Shown here: positions 1 to 7,991 of the stretch, piece after piece
Position numbering within the stretch: the first letter of the stretch is position 1
How the letters are laid out: every line of letters starts with the position of its first letter
NCBI RefSeq assembly: GCF_000332995.1
Contig: NZ_BANS01000007.1
Location: 166,012-230,011, forward strand
Length of the DNA stretch: 64,000 nt
Reading direction: 5' to 3'
From: Gordonia amicalis NBRC 100051 = JCM 11271
GTDB taxonomy: Bacteria > Actinomycetota > Actinomycetes > Mycobacteriales > Mycobacteriaceae
Program-made: the position numbers and the translations under genes
The notes under the pieces: model-generated
Databases searched by the model: none
What the model was told of the DNA's origin: nothing
What the model saw: only the letters and a program-made list of their open reading frames with translations

Positions 1-1
1 G

Positions 2-43
2 CAGACCTTCGCCGAGTGGGCGGCGGAGGCGCTGCGCCGCTGA
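2..43 (+). CDS. 3' end of an unidentified gene (partial)
   Basis: The first 43 bases can be read as the last 13 codons of a gene entering from the left, ending ...EWAAEALRR followed by TGA. The hairpin just downstream fits the end of a transcription unit on this strand. Too little is present to name the product, and the frame is chosen only because it is open and ends just before the terminator. Confidence 0.4.
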   Translation, partial: QTFAEWAAEALRR

Positions 44-57
44 CCGGAGAACCTTCC

Positions 58-96
58 GTATGACGTTGAACCCGGAAACCGGGCACAACGTCATAC
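58..96. terminator. Bidirectional hairpin terminator between convergent genes
   Basis: An 11-bp perfect stem (GTATGACGTTG at 58-68, CAACGTCATAC at 86-96) encloses a second 5-bp stem (CCCGG/CCGGG, 71-75 and 79-83) with an AAA loop. It lies between the gene ending at 43 (+) and the polymerase gene ending at 111 (-), so it can serve both. There is no clear U-tract, which is usual in high-GC actinobacteria. Confidence 0.75.
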
Positions 97-110
97 GCGT
101 CTGCAGCGAC

Positions 111-1202
111 TCACGCGTCGGAGCGTCGGTTGCCCTTCTCGTCCCAGTGCTCCGCGACCTTCTTGCTGGGCTGCACGCGTGGCGGCTCGCCCGGCATCTT
201 CGGGTAGCTGGGCGGATAAGGCATGTCACCGAGGCCGTTTGCGTCATCCGTCTGCACCATCTCGAGCAACTTCTCGATGCCACGGCGGTGATCGGCGATG
301 TCGACCCACGGATCACCGCGGTCCTCGAGCAGGTTCGGGACCGTCGCCATGGTGCAGTCGTCGGGATCGACGTCTTCGAGTTCGGCCCACGTCACCGGCG
401 TCGACACGCGTCCGGTCGCACTGCGTCGTACCGAGTAGGGCGAGGCCATCGTGCGGTCACGGGCGTTCTGGTTGAAGTCGATGAAGATCCGTTCCCCCCG
501 TTCCTCTTTCCACCATGACGTGGTGACGTGGTCCGCGTCCCGGCGTTCGAGTTCACGTGCGAGCGCAATGACACAGCGCCTGGTGGCGATGAAGTCCCAC
601 CGGGGTTCGATGGGGACGTACACGTGAATTCCCCGGCCACCGGAGGTCTTCACGAAGCCGGTGAAGCCGAGTTCGTCGAGCAGCGGCCGCAAGCCGTCGA
701 TCGCCACGCGCCGCACATCGTCGAACGTCGTGCCGGGTTGCGGGTCGAGGTCGATGCGGAGCTGATCGGGATGGTCGTTGTCCGGATGCAGGGTCGGCCA
801 GGTGTGGAAGGTGACGGTGCCGAGATTGGCCGCCCACACCAGATCCGCAGGCACCGTGGGACGGATGGCGTCCCCGGTCCGCTTGGACGGGAACACGATC
901 GGCGTGGACTGCACGTGTTCCGGACGCTTCTTGGCGATGTGCTTCTGATAGATCTCCTCCCCCTCGACGCCGTCGGGGAATCGTTGCAGGAACGTCGGCC
1001 GGTCTCGGGTCGCGCGCATGAGCGGTCCGTCGCCGCTGTCGTCGACGCCGAGTGCGACGGTCCGGTAGTACCCCACGAGATCCCGCTTGCGGCCACCGTT
1101 CTCGCCGAGTTCGGGGAAATAGATCTTGTCCGGGTTGCTGAGCCGCACAGCGACTCCGGCGACGTCGAGTTCTTCAGCGGGAGAACGTGATGCCATGGTC
1201 AT
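111..1202 (-). CDS. ligD: LigD-type DNA polymerase/primase (non-homologous end joining)
   Basis: A 363-residue stand-alone polymerase domain of the LigD (archaeo-eukaryotic primase-like) family, which fills and extends broken DNA ends before ligation. The catalytic pair is visible in RIDLDPQPG (D151, D153), the nucleotide-binding SGGRGIHVY motif at 187-195, and the third acidic residue in FIDFNQNARDR (D242). It lacks the nuclease and ligase domains that are fused to it in M. tuberculosis LigD; the ligase is the separate gene just upstream. The start ATG overlaps the ligase stop as ATGA, which implies translational coupling. A second ATG two codons later is possible. No Ku gene is in the window. 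Confidence 0.93.
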   Translation of the reverse strand: MTMASRSPAEELDVAGVAVRLSNPDKIYFPELGENGGRKRDLVGYYRTVALGVDDSGDGPLMRATRDRPTFLQRFPDGVEGEEIYQKHIAKKRPEHVQSTPIVFPSKRTGDAIRPTVPADLVWAANLGTVTFHTWPTLHPDNDHPDQLRIDLDPQPGTTFDDVRRVAIDGLRPLLDELGFTGFVKTSGGRGIHVYVPIEPRWDFIATRRCVIALARELERRDADHVTTSWWKEERGERIFIDFNQNARDRTMASPYSVRRSATGRVSTPVTWAELEDVDPDDCTMATVPNLLEDRGDPWVDIADHRRGIEKLLEMVQTDDANGLGDMPYPPSYPKMPGEPPRVQPSKKVAEHWDEKGNRRSDA

Positions 1203-2251
1203 TCCCCTTCCAGGACGTCGTGCAGGTCGTAGGTGAGCGGAACCTCGAGCTGGTCATAGCCGCAGCTCTGGGGGTCTCGGTCCGGCCGCCAGCGCAGGAA
1301 CTTCACGGTGTGCCGGAAGCGCTGGTTCTCCATCTGGTCGTAGGCGAACTCCGCGACCAGTTCGGGGCGGATAGGGATCCACTCCCCCGACTTCTCCGAC
1401 CGCCACCGGGTGGGTTCACCCGGCGCCGGCTTCCCAGGGTCGAGCCGCATCGGCTCGAACATCTCCTGCAGCTCAACACGTTTGGCATCGGAGAACGCCC
1501 CCGCACCGCCGACCATGCGCAACTCGCCGTCGTCGCCGTAGAGCCCGAGAAGCATCGAGCCGATCCCCCTGCCCGACTTGTGAATCCGATAGCCGAAGAT
1601 CACGCAGTCCGCGGTCCGCTTGTGTTTGACCTTCAGCATCTCGCGTTTGTTCTCGACGTACACCCCGTCGAGCCGTTTGGCCACGACCCCGTCCAGGCCG
1701 GCCCCCTCGAAAGCGGAGAACCAGTCCTCGGCAACGGCGGGATCGGCGGTGACCCGGCTGACGTGCATCCGCCGGTCCCGTCCACCGGGCCCGACCGCGC
1801 GCAACAACGCCTCTCGACGGACCGCGAACGGTTCCCCGTTCACCGCGGTCGACTCCAGGGCGAGTGCGTCGAAACCGATGAAGATGGCGGGCGTCTTCTC
1901 GGCGAGCATGCTGACCCGCGACTCGGCGGGATGAATGCGCTGCGCGAGGGAATCCCAGTCGAGACGGTGCGTGTCACCGATCAGTGCGGGTACCCCGATC
2001 TCGCCGTCCAGGACGACCCGGTCGGGCAACTCCGCCTTCGCCGCCGCCACGATCTCCGGAAAGTAGCGGGCGAGGTCCTTCCCGCCGCGAGAACCGATCG
2101 CCACCTCGTCGCCGTCGCGGAAGATCAGGGCGCGGAAACCATCCCACTTGGGTTCATACGACCAGACCGTCTCGCCGTCGGGCTGTGGCGGTACGGCGGT
2201 GACCGCCTTGGCCAGCATCGGGGCTACGGGCGGCATGACCGGAAGATCCAT
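1199..2251 (-). CDS. ATP-dependent DNA ligase (LigD/LigC type)
   Basis: About 350 residues with the nucleotidyltransferase motifs of ATP-dependent ligases: the adenylated lysine in EPKWDGFRA (K35), LDGEIGV, FIGFDAL and GVVAKRLDG, followed by an OB-fold-type C-terminus. It seals DNA ends, presumably together with the polymerase encoded by the next gene, with which it shares an ATGA overlap. The open frame extends further upstream, but the ATG at 2251 is preceded by GAGGAA at good spacing and the earlier residues are low-complexity and arginine-rich, so I place the start there. It could act with LigD-Pol in end joining or as a LigC-like repair ligase. Confidence 0.9.
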   Translation of the reverse strand: MDLPVMPPVAPMLAKAVTAVPPQPDGETVWSYEPKWDGFRALIFRDGDEVAIGSRGGKDLARYFPEIVAAAKAELPDRVVLDGEIGVPALIGDTHRLDWDSLAQRIHPAESRVSMLAEKTPAIFIGFDALALESTAVNGEPFAVRREALLRAVGPGGRDRRMHVSRVTADPAVAEDWFSAFEGAGLDGVVAKRLDGVYVENKREMLKVKHKRTADCVIFGYRIHKSGRGIGSMLLGLYGDDGELRMVGGAGAFSDAKRVELQEMFEPMRLDPGKPAPGEPTRWRSEKSGEWIPIRPELVAEFAYDQMENQRFRHTVKFLRWRPDRDPQSCGYDQLEVPLTYDLHDVLEGE

Positions 2252-2402
2252 GGCTTCACTGTTCCTCACACCTCCGGGCGCTGGCAACGATCCGCCCGGA
2301 ACTCCGGGACAACCGTCGGGTCCGGCGCGCCCGTCGGGACGCACCGCAGGGGCAGACCGTCGGCGGCGCCGGTTCTCATCGCGGCTCGTCGAGCCGAGGC
2401 GG

Positions 2403-2408
2403 TAACCT
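2403..2408 (+). promoter_or_regulatory. -10 element for leaderless gluQ
   Basis: TAACCT lies 7 nt before the ATG at 2416. A TANNNT hexamer at this distance places the transcription start on the A of the start codon, the pattern typical of leaderless genes in actinobacteria. No Shine-Dalgarno sequence is present, in agreement. Confidence 0.6.
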
Positions 2409-2415
2409 CGACGCG

Positions 2416-3339
2416 ATGTCGACACAGCACGCAGCGGGCCGGTACGCACCGTCCCCGTCGGGCGACCTCCACGTCGGCAACCTCCGAACGGCCATGCTGG
2501 CCTGGTTGTTCGCCCATACGACGGGTCGCCGTTTCCTCATCCGCATGGAAGATCTCGACCGCGCCGTCGCCGGCGCCGACGCCCGGCAACTCGCCGACCT
2601 CGCCTCGCTCGGTATCGACTGGGAGATCCCGGTCGTCTACCAGACCGCGCGACGCGACATCTACCGCGACATCATCGCCCGGCTCCGCGACGCCGGTCGA
2701 ACCTTCGAATGCTTCTGCACGCGTCGCGAGATCCTCGAGGCGCCGTCCGCTCCCCACGCGCCGCACGGCGCCTACCCCGGTACCTGCCGCCATCTGACCG
2801 ACGCCGAGCGCGCCGAGAAGATCGCCGCCGGACGGCCGCCCGCGATCCGCATCCTGGCCGACACCACCGAGTTCACGGTCACCGACCTGCTCCACGGCAC
2901 CTTCACCGGCATGGTCGACGACTTCGTGATCCAGCGCAACGACGGCACTCCGGCCTACAACCTGGCCGTCGTGGTCGACGACGCCGCGCAGGGTGTCGAC
3001 CAGGTGGTCCGCGGCGACGACCTGCTGTCGTCGGCTCCGCGTCAGGCCTACCTCGCGACACTGCTCGGCGAGACGCCACCGACCTACGCACACGTGCCGA
3101 TGGTGCTCAACCCCGCCGGCGTCCGACTCTCCAAGCGAGACGGCGCGGTCACCCTCACCGACCTGGCGGCGGCCGGAGTCTCGGCAGCCACCGTGCTCTC
3201 GCACCTCGCGCAGTCGCTGGGTCTCGCCGGACGCGGCGAAGCCGTCGACCTCCCGACGCTGGCGGCCCGCTTCGTCCCCAAGGCTCTCCCCCGCGAACCC
3301 TGGCTGCTGGGCCCGACGGAGTGGGCCTCCACTGCCTGA
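2416..3339 (+). CDS. gluQ: Glutamyl-Q tRNA(Asp) synthetase
   Basis: A 307-residue truncated glutamyl-tRNA synthetase paralogue without an anticodon-binding domain. The family attaches glutamate to the queuosine base at position 34 of tRNA-Asp. The class I HIGH-type motif is HVGN (19-22), the KMSKS-type loop is RLSKRDGAV, and the family zinc site is intact (CFC ... YPGTC in the insert). Length matches the family (about 300). The gene depends on queuosine being present in tRNA, and a tgt gene lies 2.7 kb downstream on the other strand. It ends 3 bp before the convergent CBS-protein gene. Confidence 0.95.
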   Translation: MSTQHAAGRYAPSPSGDLHVGNLRTAMLAWLFAHTTGRRFLIRMEDLDRAVAGADARQLADLASLGIDWEIPVVYQTARRDIYRDIIARLRDAGRTFECFCTRREILEAPSAPHAPHGAYPGTCRHLTDAERAEKIAAGRPPAIRILADTTEFTVTDLLHGTFTGMVDDFVIQRNDGTPAYNLAVVVDDAAQGVDQVVRGDDLLSSAPRQAYLATLLGETPPTYAHVPMVLNPAGVRLSKRDGAVTLTDLAAAGVSAATVLSHLAQSLGLAGRGEAVDLPTLAARFVPKALPREPWLLGPTEWASTA

Positions 3340-3342
3340 GTG

Positions 3343-4353
3343 CTACGCCGTCGTCGCCAGCAACCTCTGCAGCAGGTCGTTGAGGGTGATCAGTCCGATG
3401 GCCCGCCCCGAGTCCGTCACCAGGGCGAGGTGGGCCCGCCTCTCACGCATGGCGGCGAGAGCCTCGTAGACCGGTTGTGCGGATTCGATCCGCAACACCG
3501 GGCGCATGAGGTCGGCGGCCGTGGCACCCGGCTCGGCGCGCAGGCTGTCGCGCACATGCACGACGCCGTGCACCGGGCCACCGTCGGCGTCACGAACCAG
3601 CAGACGCAGGTGGCCGGAAACCCGTCCGACCGTCTGGATCTCGTCAGCGCTCGCGGTCGGCGGCACCGCCGCCAGGATGTCATTGGGCGTGACGACGTCC
3701 GCGAGGGACAGCGACTCGAGTTCAAGCGCGCTGGTCAGGTGCGCGTGATAGCGCTCGTCGAGTGTCCCGACCGTCGCCGAGTGCTCGACCAGATGGCGCA
3801 ACGCGTCACTGTCCTGGCCGGTGGCGACCTGATCCACGGGTTCGACACCCACGCGCCGCAGGCACCAGTTCGCGAGATGGTTGAGCTGCACGATGACCGG
3901 CCGCGTCACCCACATGAACGCACGCATCGGCAGGGCCAGCACGATCGCCGACCGCTCCGGGTGCGCGATCGCCCACGACTTCGGCGCCATCTCGCCGACC
4001 ACCAGGTGCAGGAAGGTCACGATGATGAGCGCCACCACGAAGCCGACGACGTCGGCGGACCAGTAGGGCAGGCCCCAGCTCTCGAACAGCGGCGTGAGCC
4101 AATGGTGCACAGCAGGTTTCGTGACCGAGCCCAACGCGAGTGTGCAGACGGTGATGCCGAGCTGCGAACCCGCGAGCAACACGGACAGCTCCGACGCGCT
4201 GCGGAGGGCCGCCCGGGCGCTGCCGCTCGTCGCGGCCTCGTCCTCCAGCCGGTGGCGTCGGGCAGCGATCAACGCGAACTCGACGGCGACGAAGAAGGCG
4301 CTGGCCGCGATGAGCACGACGGTGATCACCGCGACGATCCACGGGTTATCCAT
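3343..4353 (-). CDS. CNNM/CBS-domain membrane protein (hemolysin/CorC family), second of pair
   Basis: A 336-residue protein with an N-terminal DUF21/CNNM transmembrane domain beginning MDNPWIVAVITVVLI, a helical linker and two CBS domains; no clear CorC_HlyC domain follows. Such proteins are linked to magnesium or cobalt efflux and ion homeostasis, and the older name hemolysin is misleading. The ATG at 4353 overlaps the end of the preceding gene by 8 bp, so the two are translated as a pair and may form a heterodimer. The longer upstream frame is arginine/cysteine-rich antisense-like sequence and was excluded. The substrate cannot be told from the sequence. Confidence 0.87.
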   Translation of the reverse strand: MDNPWIVAVITVVLIAASAFFVAVEFALIAARRHRLEDEAATSGSARAALRSASELSVLLAGSQLGITVCTLALGSVTKPAVHHWLTPLFESWGLPYWSADVVGFVVALIIVTFLHLVVGEMAPKSWAIAHPERSAIVLALPMRAFMWVTRPVIVQLNHLANWCLRRVGVEPVDQVATGQDSDALRHLVEHSATVGTLDERYHAHLTSALELESLSLADVVTPNDILAAVPPTASADEIQTVGRVSGHLRLLVRDADGGPVHGVVHVRDSLRAEPGATAADLMRPVLRIESAQPVYEALAAMRERRAHLALVTDSGRAIGLITLNDLLQRLLATTA

Positions 4354-5773
4354 TGTCGGCCTCCCGTCCGGCATCCGATCCTGCTGCGTCGGAGCCCACT
4401 TCGGCCCCGCGCGACACCGACACCAGGGCCGGCACATGCTTCTCCACCTCGAGGACCTGCACGCGCACCACACGAGGCGGCGCGTCACCGTCGTCGAACA
4501 GCGCGGCCGGATCGGGGTCGATGCTGATCGCCATCGTCTCCCCGACCGCGGGGAGACCCACGAACTCCGCGATCACCAGTCCGGCGATCGTCTCGTAATC
4601 GCCCTCGGGCAGTTCCCAACCGATCGCGCGGGAGACCTCGTCGACGTGGGCGTCGCCCCGGACGCGCCAGCCGTCGGCGGTCTCCTCGATCGTTGCGATG
4701 CTCTCGGGATCGTGTTCGTCGTCGATCTCGCCGACCAGTTCCTCGGCGATGTCCTCGGCGGTCACCACGCCGGCGAAACCGCCGTACTCGTCGATGACGA
4801 TGGCCATCTCCTCGTCTGCGGTGGAGAGGTTCTCCAGCACCTCCGGCAGCGGCAGCGTCGACGGGACCACGACGGCCCGGCGGCACAGATCACCTGCGGT
4901 GGCCGACGGGTCGGCCCGGGCGGGTTCCTTCTTCAGCGCGTACGACCACTCGAGCAGATCGTGGAGATGAACCACTCCGCGCACCTCGTCGTCGGTACCG
5001 GCGGTCACCGGGTACCGCGTGTGTCCGGTACTCATCCGATCGAGCACCTCCGACGCGGGCAGCCCGGCATCGACCAGGTCGGTGTGCGGCCGCGGGATCA
5101 TCGCATGTTCGGCTGTGCGCGTGGGAAACTCGAGAACGCGGTCGAGCAGCACGGACAGGTCCTCGGGCAGCTCGCCGGCATCACGCGACTCGGCGACTAT
5201 GTGTTCGAGGTCGCGGACCGACGCCGAGTGCTCGACGTCGTGGACCGGTTCGATCCGCAGGGCGCGCAGCAGCAGATTCGAGGCCTTGTCGAACAACGCG
5301 ATCAACCAGCCGAAGACGGTCAGATAGATAGTGGTGGACCGGGCGAGCCACAGCGCGACCGGTTCCGGCCGGGCGATCGCCAGGTTCTTGGGAAACAGCT
5401 CGCCGAACACCATCTGCACGACCGTGGAGAACAGGATCGCGATGACCGTGCCGATCGCGACACCGACACCCACCGGGATGCCGACGTTGTTCAGCAGGTC
5501 ACCGACCCCGGAACCGATCAGGGGTTCGGCGACGTAACCGACGAGCAGGCCGGTGACGGTGATGCCGAGTTGGGCTCCGGAAAGCATGAACGACGTGCGC
5601 CGGGTGACGGAGAGTGCGCGTTTCGCGGCGGCGTCACCGGATTCGGCACGGGCTTTCAGGCGGGAGCGGTCGACCGCCATGAAGCCGAATTCCTGGGCCA
5701 CGAAGTAGCCGGTCACGGCCGTGATCGCGAGGACCACCAGGATTCCCAGGAGGATTCCGAGAACGGTCAGCAT
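4346..5773 (-). CDS. CNNM/CBS/CorC-domain membrane protein (hemolysin family), first of pair
   Basis: 475 residues in the order CNNM/DUF21 membrane domain (starting MLTVLGILLGILVVLA, about residues 1-195), two CBS domains (about 205-335) and a C-terminal CorC_HlyC domain (about 345-440, including AEDIAEELVGEI before it). It is a full-length member of the family implicated in divalent-cation export. The downstream gene is a shorter paralogue lacking the CorC domain, overlapping by 8 bp. The tgt gene lies upstream on the same strand, 271 bp away, and that gap probably holds the promoter of this pair. The 271 bp contain nothing else I can identify. Confidence 0.9.
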   Translation of the reverse strand: MLTVLGILLGILVVLAITAVTGYFVAQEFGFMAVDRSRLKARAESGDAAAKRALSVTRRTSFMLSGAQLGITVTGLLVGYVAEPLIGSGVGDLLNNVGIPVGVGVAIGTVIAILFSTVVQMVFGELFPKNLAIARPEPVALWLARSTTIYLTVFGWLIALFDKASNLLLRALRIEPVHDVEHSASVRDLEHIVAESRDAGELPEDLSVLLDRVLEFPTRTAEHAMIPRPHTDLVDAGLPASEVLDRMSTGHTRYPVTAGTDDEVRGVVHLHDLLEWSYALKKEPARADPSATAGDLCRRAVVVPSTLPLPEVLENLSTADEEMAIVIDEYGGFAGVVTAEDIAEELVGEIDDEHDPESIATIEETADGWRVRGDAHVDEVSRAIGWELPEGDYETIAGLVIAEFVGLPAVGETMAISIDPDPAALFDDGDAPPRVVRVQVLEVEKHVPALVSVSRGAEVGSDAAGSDAGREADNG

Positions 5774-6044
5774 GTCGCCATCCGATCAGGATCGACGCCC
5801 GGGGCGTCGGGGAAGATCTCGCAGGGGGCTGCTCGTTCCGAACTCGGTTCGGAACTGGGTGCGGACGGGTGTCGTCGGCGTTTTCGGCGCTTTGCGCGTC
5901 TCATCGTCTCTCTCGCTGGTACTCGAATACCCCTACAGGGTGCCGAGTCTTCGGGGTGGCTCGCAACTGCTTGCGATGGGAACACAACGAACGACTGTCA
6001 CGCACGGTTCCCCGACGTGACCCACCGCGCTCCCGCGGACAGGG

Positions 6045-7304
6045 TCAATCTCGCATCGACCCGTAGTAGCGACGCAGGAATTCGTCCCGGTACTCGACGT
6101 AGGTGCCGTTCTCGATCGCCTGACGTGCACGGTCGACGAGTGTGACGATGAACGACACGTTGTGCAGGGTCGCGAGCGTCGGACCGAGCCCCTCCTTCGC
6201 CTTGAACAGGTGGTGGAGGTAGGCCCGGCTGTACTGCGAGGTGTAGTTGTCGATCTCGGGGTCGAGCTGCCGGAAGTCATTGCGATACTTGGCATTCGTC
6301 ACGTTGTACCGGCCGTCGAGCGAGTAGATCGCGCCGTTTCGGGCGACGCGCGTGGGCGACACGCAGTCGAAGGTGTCGACGCCGTTCTCTATCGCGGTGA
6401 AGATGTCGTCGGGCTCGCTGATGCCCAGCAGATGCTTCGGCGCATCCTCCGGCAGTTCGTCGTTGACCCAGCCGACGATCGTGCCGAGGTTGTGCTTCTC
6501 GAGCGCGCCGCCGATGCCGTAGCCGCCGAATCCCTTTCCGCCCGCGTCACGATCGGCCTCACTCAGGGCGACGAGATCGCGTGAAGCCTTGCGCCGCAGG
6601 TCCTCGTACTGGGCTCCCTGGATCACGCCCCACAACGACTGCTGGGGACGGTGCGCGCGTTCGACGCTCAGGCGGTTGTGCTCGACCAGGCAGCGGAGGG
6701 CCCAGAGTCGGGTGCGCTCGAGCGAGCTCTCCTGGTACGCACGGGTGTTCATCAGGGTGGTGAGCTCATCGAAGGCGAAGATGATGTCTGCACCGAGCTG
6801 GTGCTGGATCTGCATCGACACCTCGGGAGTGAAGCGATGGGCCGAGCCGTCGAGGTGCGACTTGAACGTCACGCCGTCGTCATCGACGCGCGAGAGCCGT
6901 TCCTTGCCGTTGGCGGTGAGCTCGTCGTCGGGGTTGCTGACCTCCATGGCGATGACCTTCTTGAAGCCGGCGCCGAGCGACATGACCTGGAATCCGCCGC
7001 TGTCGGTGTAGGTCGGACCCCGCCAGTTCATGAAGGCACCGAGCCCGCCGGCCTGATCGATGATCTCGGGACCCGGCTGCAGGTAGAGGTGGTAGGCATT
7101 CGCGAGGACCGCCTGCGCGCCCAGCGCGGAGACCGACTCGGGCAGGACGGTCTTCACGGTCGCCTTGGTACCCACCGGGATGAAGGCGGGGGTCTGGATC
7201 TCGCCGTGCGCGGTGGCGATCACCCCGGTACGGCCCCGGGTGCCGGGGAGGGTGGTTCCGACGGTGTAGGCGGGGTCGGTGACTTCGGTTCCGGTACTGC
7301 TCAC
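6045..7304 (-). CDS. tgt: tRNA-guanine(34) transglycosylase, divergent type
   Basis: 419 residues with a TIM-barrel TGT fold. It exchanges guanine 34 in tRNAs with GUN anticodons for a 7-deazaguanine base. The proton acceptor is in DSGGFQ (D101) and the nucleophile in FDCVSPTR (D313). Two features are abnormal. The three zinc cysteines of the family (E. coli ECDCYTC) are replaced in EIDNYTS by I351, N353 and S356, leaving only H381. The base-specificity loop, LAVGE in preQ1 enzymes, reads GGALEKHN (265-272), and FDEC is FDEL. Start is GTG with GGGAGG 8 nt upstream. Function as a TGT is likely; the base it inserts is uncertain. Confidence 0.88.
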   Translation of the reverse strand: MSSTGTEVTDPAYTVGTTLPGTRGRTGVIATAHGEIQTPAFIPVGTKATVKTVLPESVSALGAQAVLANAYHLYLQPGPEIIDQAGGLGAFMNWRGPTYTDSGGFQVMSLGAGFKKVIAMEVSNPDDELTANGKERLSRVDDDGVTFKSHLDGSAHRFTPEVSMQIQHQLGADIIFAFDELTTLMNTRAYQESSLERTRLWALRCLVEHNRLSVERAHRPQQSLWGVIQGAQYEDLRRKASRDLVALSEADRDAGGKGFGGYGIGGALEKHNLGTIVGWVNDELPEDAPKHLLGISEPDDIFTAIENGVDTFDCVSPTRVARNGAIYSLDGRYNVTNAKYRNDFRQLDPEIDNYTSQYSRAYLHHLFKAKEGLGPTLATLHNVSFIVTLVDRARQAIENGTYVEYRDEFLRRYYGSMRD

Positions 7305-7409
7305 CGGTGCATCCTCCCAGGTCGGCGCCCTCCACCCAAACCGGCGGCGCGATCGTCGGGCCCGTCGGACGCCGCGAGGACGCCGCGGTTCGATGTTCCG
7401 CCGATTCGA

Positions 7410-7415
7410 TACGGT
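7410..7415 (+). promoter_or_regulatory. -10 element for leaderless lipoprotein gene
   Basis: TACGGT ends 6 nt before the ATG at 7422, fitting the TANNNT leaderless pattern. The 117-bp divergent region to tgt (7305-7421) has no other obvious site. Confidence 0.45.
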
Positions 7416-7421
7416 GGGGCC

Positions 7422-7931
7422 ATGTCGTGCAGAACGCGCCGCGCCATCTCCTCCGGGACCAGGCTCGCCACCACCGCTCTCGGCCTGTCATTGGCCCTGT
7501 TCACGCTGTCCGCGTGCGGCGAGGAGCAGGACGTCACCGACACGTCTGCGACCGCCGGGAACAGCGCGGCGCCCGCGGCGGAGCAACCAGCCGACGCTCC
7601 GTCGACCTCGGCCCCCGTGGTCGCCGGCCGCAAGCCCGCGTCGACCCGTGCCGAATCCGTCACACCGCGCGCCGACGCGGACGATTCCGCCCGGAGCGGC
7701 CCCGGCGCCACCTGCGGCACCATCCCCGGGCCGGACGGCGCACTACGTGTTCTGATCCTCGCCGGCGACGTCGATTGCGACCAGGCGAAGACGATCGGCG
7801 GCGAGTACGGCCCCAAGATCGTCAGCGGCACTCAGCAGTCGGTCTCCGGCTGGACATGCGGACCGTCGCAGTTGCAGGGCGTGCTCGCCGCCTGTCAGAA
7901 GGACACCACCGTCATCGGTTTCGCGCCCTGA
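7422..7931 (+). CDS. Small secreted lipoprotein of unknown function
   Basis: 169 residues. The N-terminus is a lipoprotein signal: an arginine-rich start (SCRTRR), a hydrophobic stretch (ALGLSLALFTL) and the lipobox LSAC, so the mature protein would be lipid-anchored outside the membrane. An Ala/Pro/Ser-rich low-complexity linker (about 35-95) follows, then a compact C-terminal domain (about 98-169) with four cysteines (CGTIPGP, DCDQAK, WTCGP, ACQKD) that may form disulfides. I do not recognise this domain well enough to name it. The open frame continues 770 bp upstream, but that part is antisense to tgt. Confidence 0.75.
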   Translation: MSCRTRRAISSGTRLATTALGLSLALFTLSACGEEQDVTDTSATAGNSAAPAAEQPADAPSTSAPVVAGRKPASTRAESVTPRADADDSARSGPGATCGTIPGPDGALRVLILAGDVDCDQAKTIGGEYGPKIVSGTQQSVSGWTCGPSQLQGVLAACQKDTTVIGFAP

Positions 7932-7991
7932 CCCGACCCGCTCGCCGGACGGCTTGACCCTCACGCGACGTCAGACCCCAAGGTTGCCCAT

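Noticed and set aside
4094..6145. A 683-codon plus-strand open frame across the CBS-protein genes
   Set aside because: It is antisense to two clear CNNM/CBS proteins and its translation is Arg/His/Gly-rich without domains; long antisense frames are common at this G+C content.
7305..7421. A preQ1 riboswitch upstream of tgt
   Set aside because: The region is short, the tgt start has a normal Shine-Dalgarno, and I see no pseudoknot-like arrangement.
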